In this document: positions 60,266 through 64,000 of the stretch, piece after piece
How positions within the stretch are numbered: the stretch's first letter is position 1
Layout: each line of letters opens with the position of its first letter
DNA from: Cocos nucifera
Taxonomy: Eukaryota > Streptophyta > Magnoliopsida > Arecales > Arecaceae
Length of the DNA stretch: 64,000 nucleotides
Assembly: GCA_006176705.1 (NCBI GenBank)
Contig: QRFJ01000046.1
Location: 2,652,545 to 2,716,544, forward strand
Reading direction: 5' to 3'
The notes under the pieces: model-generated
What the model saw: the letters and a program-made list of their open reading frames with translations, nothing else
Database searches by the model: none
What the model was told of the DNA's origin: nothing
Translations under genes and position numbers: made by a program

Positions 60266-60560
60266 GACGGTCCTCGCCTCTCCGAAAACCCTAGAAGCAA
60301 AACCCTAAAAACCGCAGCGGTTGATCGATTCAATTTATAAACAAAAGAGAGATGGATCGGTTTCTCGTTTTCTCGTCAAAGGAGGATATGGCCGGAAGAT
60401 GGATTTATTTTTGATGAAGATAAGACAATATATCGACGCTCGAGAGGATTAGAGAAGGATTTTTTCTTTTGTCGAGCGATTACCATTGCTTTATATCGAT
60501 GGCGTGAATGCGGAGAACGGGTGAGAGGGTAGCGGAGCGGGGGTATGCGGAGCAAGGAGA
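60266..60560 (-). promoter_or_regulatory. XPOT: Leader and promoter of the exportin gene, with teloboxes
   Basis: Two telobox motifs (AAACCCTA on the + strand, at 60286-60293 and about 60300-60307) lie just upstream of the start codon. Teloboxes are enriched near starts of genes for translation and RNA handling in plants. A TATA-like TATAAAG on the minus strand lies near 60490. Confidence 0.45.
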
Positions 60561-61606
60561 AGGTTTTTTCTTTATAGGTGAAGGAAAATTACAGGGAAAT
60601 ATAGAAGAGAGGTTTGAATTGTTTATCAGTCCTTGGGTGGGAAAACGGATATAAGAGAGAGAAGGGGTGGGAGTGGTTGGGCTGGAAGAGATGTGAAGGT
60701 GGGGAAGGGCGGCCGCACGTTTGGGACTTTGTCTCCGGTTCGATGGTTTCGGGCAATGAAACGAAGTGGATGGAGGTTAGCTGGCGCTGCTCTGGTTGGC
60801 TCAATTGGATTCCGTGGGTTCGGTTGGATTTATTTAAACGATTGTGGACAGGCGGATGAAGGTACGGATGTAACCCCTCGAGGACCAGAGAGAAGAACCA
60901 AAGTGAAAAAAAATCAGCATTAAGTTCATTTGTTCCGATTTGAACGACCACGGTAGGATGAGAATTATGTAGATAGATGGGACTGGAACTAAATCTGGCA
61001 TTATAAAAAAAAAAAAAAAAAAAGGATATGGAAGACATGATTATGTGATAAGAAGGGGATGGATTAATTATTTTCCCGGTAGGGGAATTAGGAGAATTGA
61101 TATGGAAGATTAGGAAAACATTGATTGCATGGCACTAATTGGCGCATTTTTCACAAAATAGAAAAGGATCGGTGATTCGATGAAATGTGCGCTTTAATTG
61201 AAACCGAAACGTACACCCAAGAGATACTTGCATGACATGAGATGTATCCAAGTCTAGCATGCATGCCAAGATTCCCTCAATAAAAGGATGAGATGAGCCC
61301 ATCTAAAATTAGCCAGCATTTGCACGCTTGAGCATTGTAATCGGCGCTGCAGCGCATGCCGGTTTATCAATGACTTGAGGGAGGACACTGTGGGATTCTA
61401 TCAACATATCTCATCAAACCACCACATGACATATATTTTGTAGTTGAGCCTGGGTATCATATGATCATGGATATATTCTAAATGCCTGGTGAGGATTTGA
61501 TAAAAATAAAGACCTGAGACGAAAGACCAAGGCGTCGTGAAAACAGAAGTTTTAGAATATAATGGTGATTTTAACTTTACAGATCAATTACCATTCTATT
61601 TGTACT
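60561..61606. other. Intergenic DNA, no gene supported
   Basis: Overlapping frames at 60589-61038 on both strands have low complexity and no known domain. An A-run is at about 61003-61023. No element ends other than the LTR that begins at 61607. Confidence 0.4.
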
Positions 61607-62324
61607 TGTTGGAATATTCAAATTTGCGCGTCTCGATTCAAAATCGACTCCTTGCTGTACATTTATATATAACAAAAGTCAAGAGATTTTAAAAGAAAAG
61701 CTCCGAAAAAAAAAAAATCATAATTTAACTTTCATGGATCATTCTGATCAAATCAAGACTGTTCATCGGCCGACTACTATTTATCTATCTATTTATGTTC
61801 ATCGACCAACCATTGTTCATTGGTCGACTACTATCATTGGTCGATCACTGTTCATCCATCGATTAATATTCATCGACCGACCACTGTTCATCCATCGACT
61901 ACTGTTCATCGATCGACCACTGTCCATCCATCAACCTATTTTCATCGGTCGACCACTATTCATGGCCAATGTATCATATAATGAGTTATAATTACCAGCG
62001 TAGGAAGCGCGTAACAGCTACTTCGTGATCATATAATAAGTATTAACTGCTTACTTAATACTGGAATAAGGCAGATCTCGTGACATCTAATCATTATAGA
62101 TGGTTACTAGTCCATTCACTTATAAAAAGAGAATAAACTGAGTACTTTGGGAAGAGAATTCTAGGCCAAAACTCTGCTTAATTCTATTTTAATCATTCTG
62201 TTCATCAATCTTTTACTAACTTAAGTATCGAAGGATCTCTACTAAAAAATATTTTGATCAGTATAGACTTCTTTTTCAGGTAATCTTCTCCGACGACAGG
62301 CGCATCAGAGGATTGGCCGCAACA
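61607..62324 (+). mobile_element. Solo LTR of a second family, perfect target duplication
   Basis: The 718-bp segment starts TGTTGGAATATTC and ends GGCCGCAACA, so its termini are TGTTG and CAACA. It is flanked on both sides by GTACT (61602-61606 and 62325-62329), an exact 5-bp target duplication. It contains a TATA box (TATAAAAAG near 62121) in plus orientation. It has no similarity I can see to the gag-only family beyond the termini. No internal element region is attached, so it is a solo LTR. Confidence 0.88.
61751..61965. repeat. Degenerate minisatellite in the U3 part of the solo LTR
   Basis: About eleven degenerate units of 18-20 bp built on GTTCATCGACCGACCACT. The upstream position within the LTR, before its TATA box, is where enhancer repeats are found in some LTRs; that role is inferred. 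Confidence 0.75.
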
Positions 62325-62399
62325 GTACTTATAAAAATAAGGAAGATCTTTATAATACAACTAGCAGCTTCATTTTTATTATACTATTTTATAGAGATA

Positions 62400-64000
62400 C
62401 TCTCGAAATAGTGCGAGAAGACTCGCTTCAATCAAATAGTGCAAGATTTTTCCATCGATCCACTATATTAAGAAGGAGAAATAGGATATATGAATTACAA
62501 GATGAGGAAGGAAATAAAACACAAGATATGGAGGAAATAAAATGAAGGTTAATTGATCATTATCAAAAAGGATGGGCTAAGCAGGCACAAGTTGATGAAA
62601 TGAATATCTCTATAATCGACCGGCTTATCTTAGAGGAACATAACAACCAACTAATCAGGCTGGTGATAGAAATGGAGATTGAAGAGGTATCAATCTTGAA
62701 AAAGCTCCTAGTCCATATGGGTATCCTGCTTTATTTTTTCAAAGGTTTTGGTATAGGATCAAGAATGAAGTTGTGCAAGCTATCCAATATTTTTTCTCTT
62801 ACAGATGGATACCAGATTCTTGGAATAAAACTTTCATAACACTCATGCCTAAGAAGGACAACCCAAGAATGCCTGTTGATTATAAACCTATTAGCCTATG
62901 CAATATATCTTACAAAATTGTGGCTAAAGTTCTAGCAAATAGACTAAAACCTATCCTTCCGAGCTTGATATCAGAGGAAGCTTTTGTGGAAGGAAGAAAT
63001 ATAGGAGAGAATATACTCCTTGCTCAGGAGGTGATGCATGCTCTTGAGAGAGCTTCTCCAAATAGGGGTTTGGTCATAATGAAATTGGATATGGAAAAAG
63101 CATATGATCATATCCATTGGCCATTCCTTATACAAGTACTACGACAATTTGGGTTTTATAATAAATTCATTAACTGGGTGCAAGCCTGTATCAACCAACC
63201 CTCATTTGCCTTGTTGTTGAATGGAGCTCCTACTTTTTGGTTTCAATCCACTAGGAGTCTAAGGCAAGGATGTCCTTTATATCCATATTTATTTATTTTA
63301 TCTTCAAAAATTTTATTAAAAATTCTATATTTTGCTGTCCATAAGAGTTTATTACGAGTTTACAAGCCAATTATGGGAGGACCACACGTTTCTCATACAA
63401 ATAGCAGATGATTATTTATTGATGGCGAAGGCAACCATCAAAGATGTTGTTTGTATTAAAGTACTGCTCATTATCAGGGCAAGCTCCAAACTTGACAAAG
63501 TCTCAATTAATCCAGCCACCCTAATTAGAATTAAACAACAAATAAGAAGACTACTGGAGATTAATGAGTGTCAAGGTGCATGAAAATATTTGGCCTGCCA
63601 TTGGCTGATAGGGGTTTGAGTAGAGGGCACTTAAATTATCTGGAGGATAGGATTATGGGTTGGATTTCTAGCTGGAAATGAAAAGTGCTATCAATGGTTG
63701 GTAGGACAATGCTAATTAAATCTATATTGTCATTCATACCCTTATATATTTTATCCTGTAGTTATGTGCTAACTACGTTTTAAATAGATTAGAGAAAGAG
63801 TACAGGGCATTTCTCTGGGATCATGGATCGGATCATAAAGGTTTCCATCTTTTTGCATAGGATAAAGTCTGCCAACCAACTGATAAGGGCGGGTTGGGTA
63901 TAACAACGTTATGTGTCAGAAGAAAAGCTTTCCTATGTAAATTAGCTGCTCAAATTCTATTTAACGATAGCTCACTATGGATCAAAGTGGTCAAGGCTAA
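62400..64000 (+). pseudogene. LINE-type retrotransposon fragment with reverse transcriptase, frameshifted
   Basis: Plant L1-like element in plus orientation, continuing past the window end. Near 62446 a linker with FFHRSTILRRRNRIYELQDE is seen, interrupted by stops. At 62773-63411 comes the reverse transcriptase with SWNKTFITLMPKKDNP, DYKPISLCNISYKIVAKVLA, LDMEKAYDHIHW (first catalytic Asp) and LRQGCPLYPYLFIL. A +1 frame change near 63370-63400 moves to the frame with the catalytic IADDYLLMA box (ADD in place of the usual FADD). Later pieces (GRTMLIKSILSFIPLYIL, then WDKVCQPTDKGGLG in yet another frame) follow the LINE order. No endonuclease domain is present upstream. It is dead but still easy to recognise. 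Confidence 0.9.

Noticed and set aside
60614..60923. Plus-strand frames upstream of exportin
   Set aside because: Trp/Gly-rich frames with no domain, overlapping each other in the promoter side of exportin.

Overview
This is nuclear DNA from a flowering plant. It has spliced genes, AT-rich intergenic DNA, LTR retrotransposons, solo LTRs, a LINE and long (AT)n tracts. The gene set and repeat style fit a monocot, perhaps a palm, but that is an inference from general familiarity and not a database match. Nothing bacterial or organellar was seen.

Five protein genes can be supported. From left to right they are: a single-exon cation/calcium exchanger (CCX type, 2266-4194, +); a YIF1-family Golgi/ER membrane protein in four coding exons plus a 5'UTR exon (9329-12636, -); a LURP-one-related (LOR) protein in three exons (22500-23270, +); a RIPK/PBL-type receptor-like cytoplasmic kinase of subfamily VII in five exons (28438-32698, -); and the tRNA exportin XPOT/PAUSED in 13 exons (47664-60265, -). 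Exon borders were set by hand from splice sites, reading frame and family alignment from memory. All five models join into uninterrupted proteins of about normal family length (642, 267, 202, 439 and 976 aa). The genes are unrelated housekeeping or signalling genes, and no cluster logic is apparent.

Between the genes lies one family of LTR retrotransposon, present three times in the same (minus) orientation: a long copy at 12930-18292, a solo LTR at 24580-25606 and a second long copy at 38836-43523. The long copies carry only a decayed gag and no pol. The space where pol should be is filled by tandem arrays whose units each contain a short palindrome around AGATCT. This looks like a non-autonomous gag-only (TR-GAG-like) family. 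The second copy has lost the gag core and instead carries a GC-rich, internally duplicated segment. A different solo LTR with a perfect 5-bp target duplication (61607-62324) lies next to a broken LINE reverse transcriptase (about 62400-64000), which runs off the window.

Other points of note are three GC-AG introns (one in the kinase, two in the exportin), twelve phase-0 introns out of twelve in the exportin, upstream ORFs before the CCX and kinase starts, telobox motifs near the 5' ends of three genes, a 720-bp tandem duplication, and a 54-bp perfect alternating pyrimidine-purine tract.
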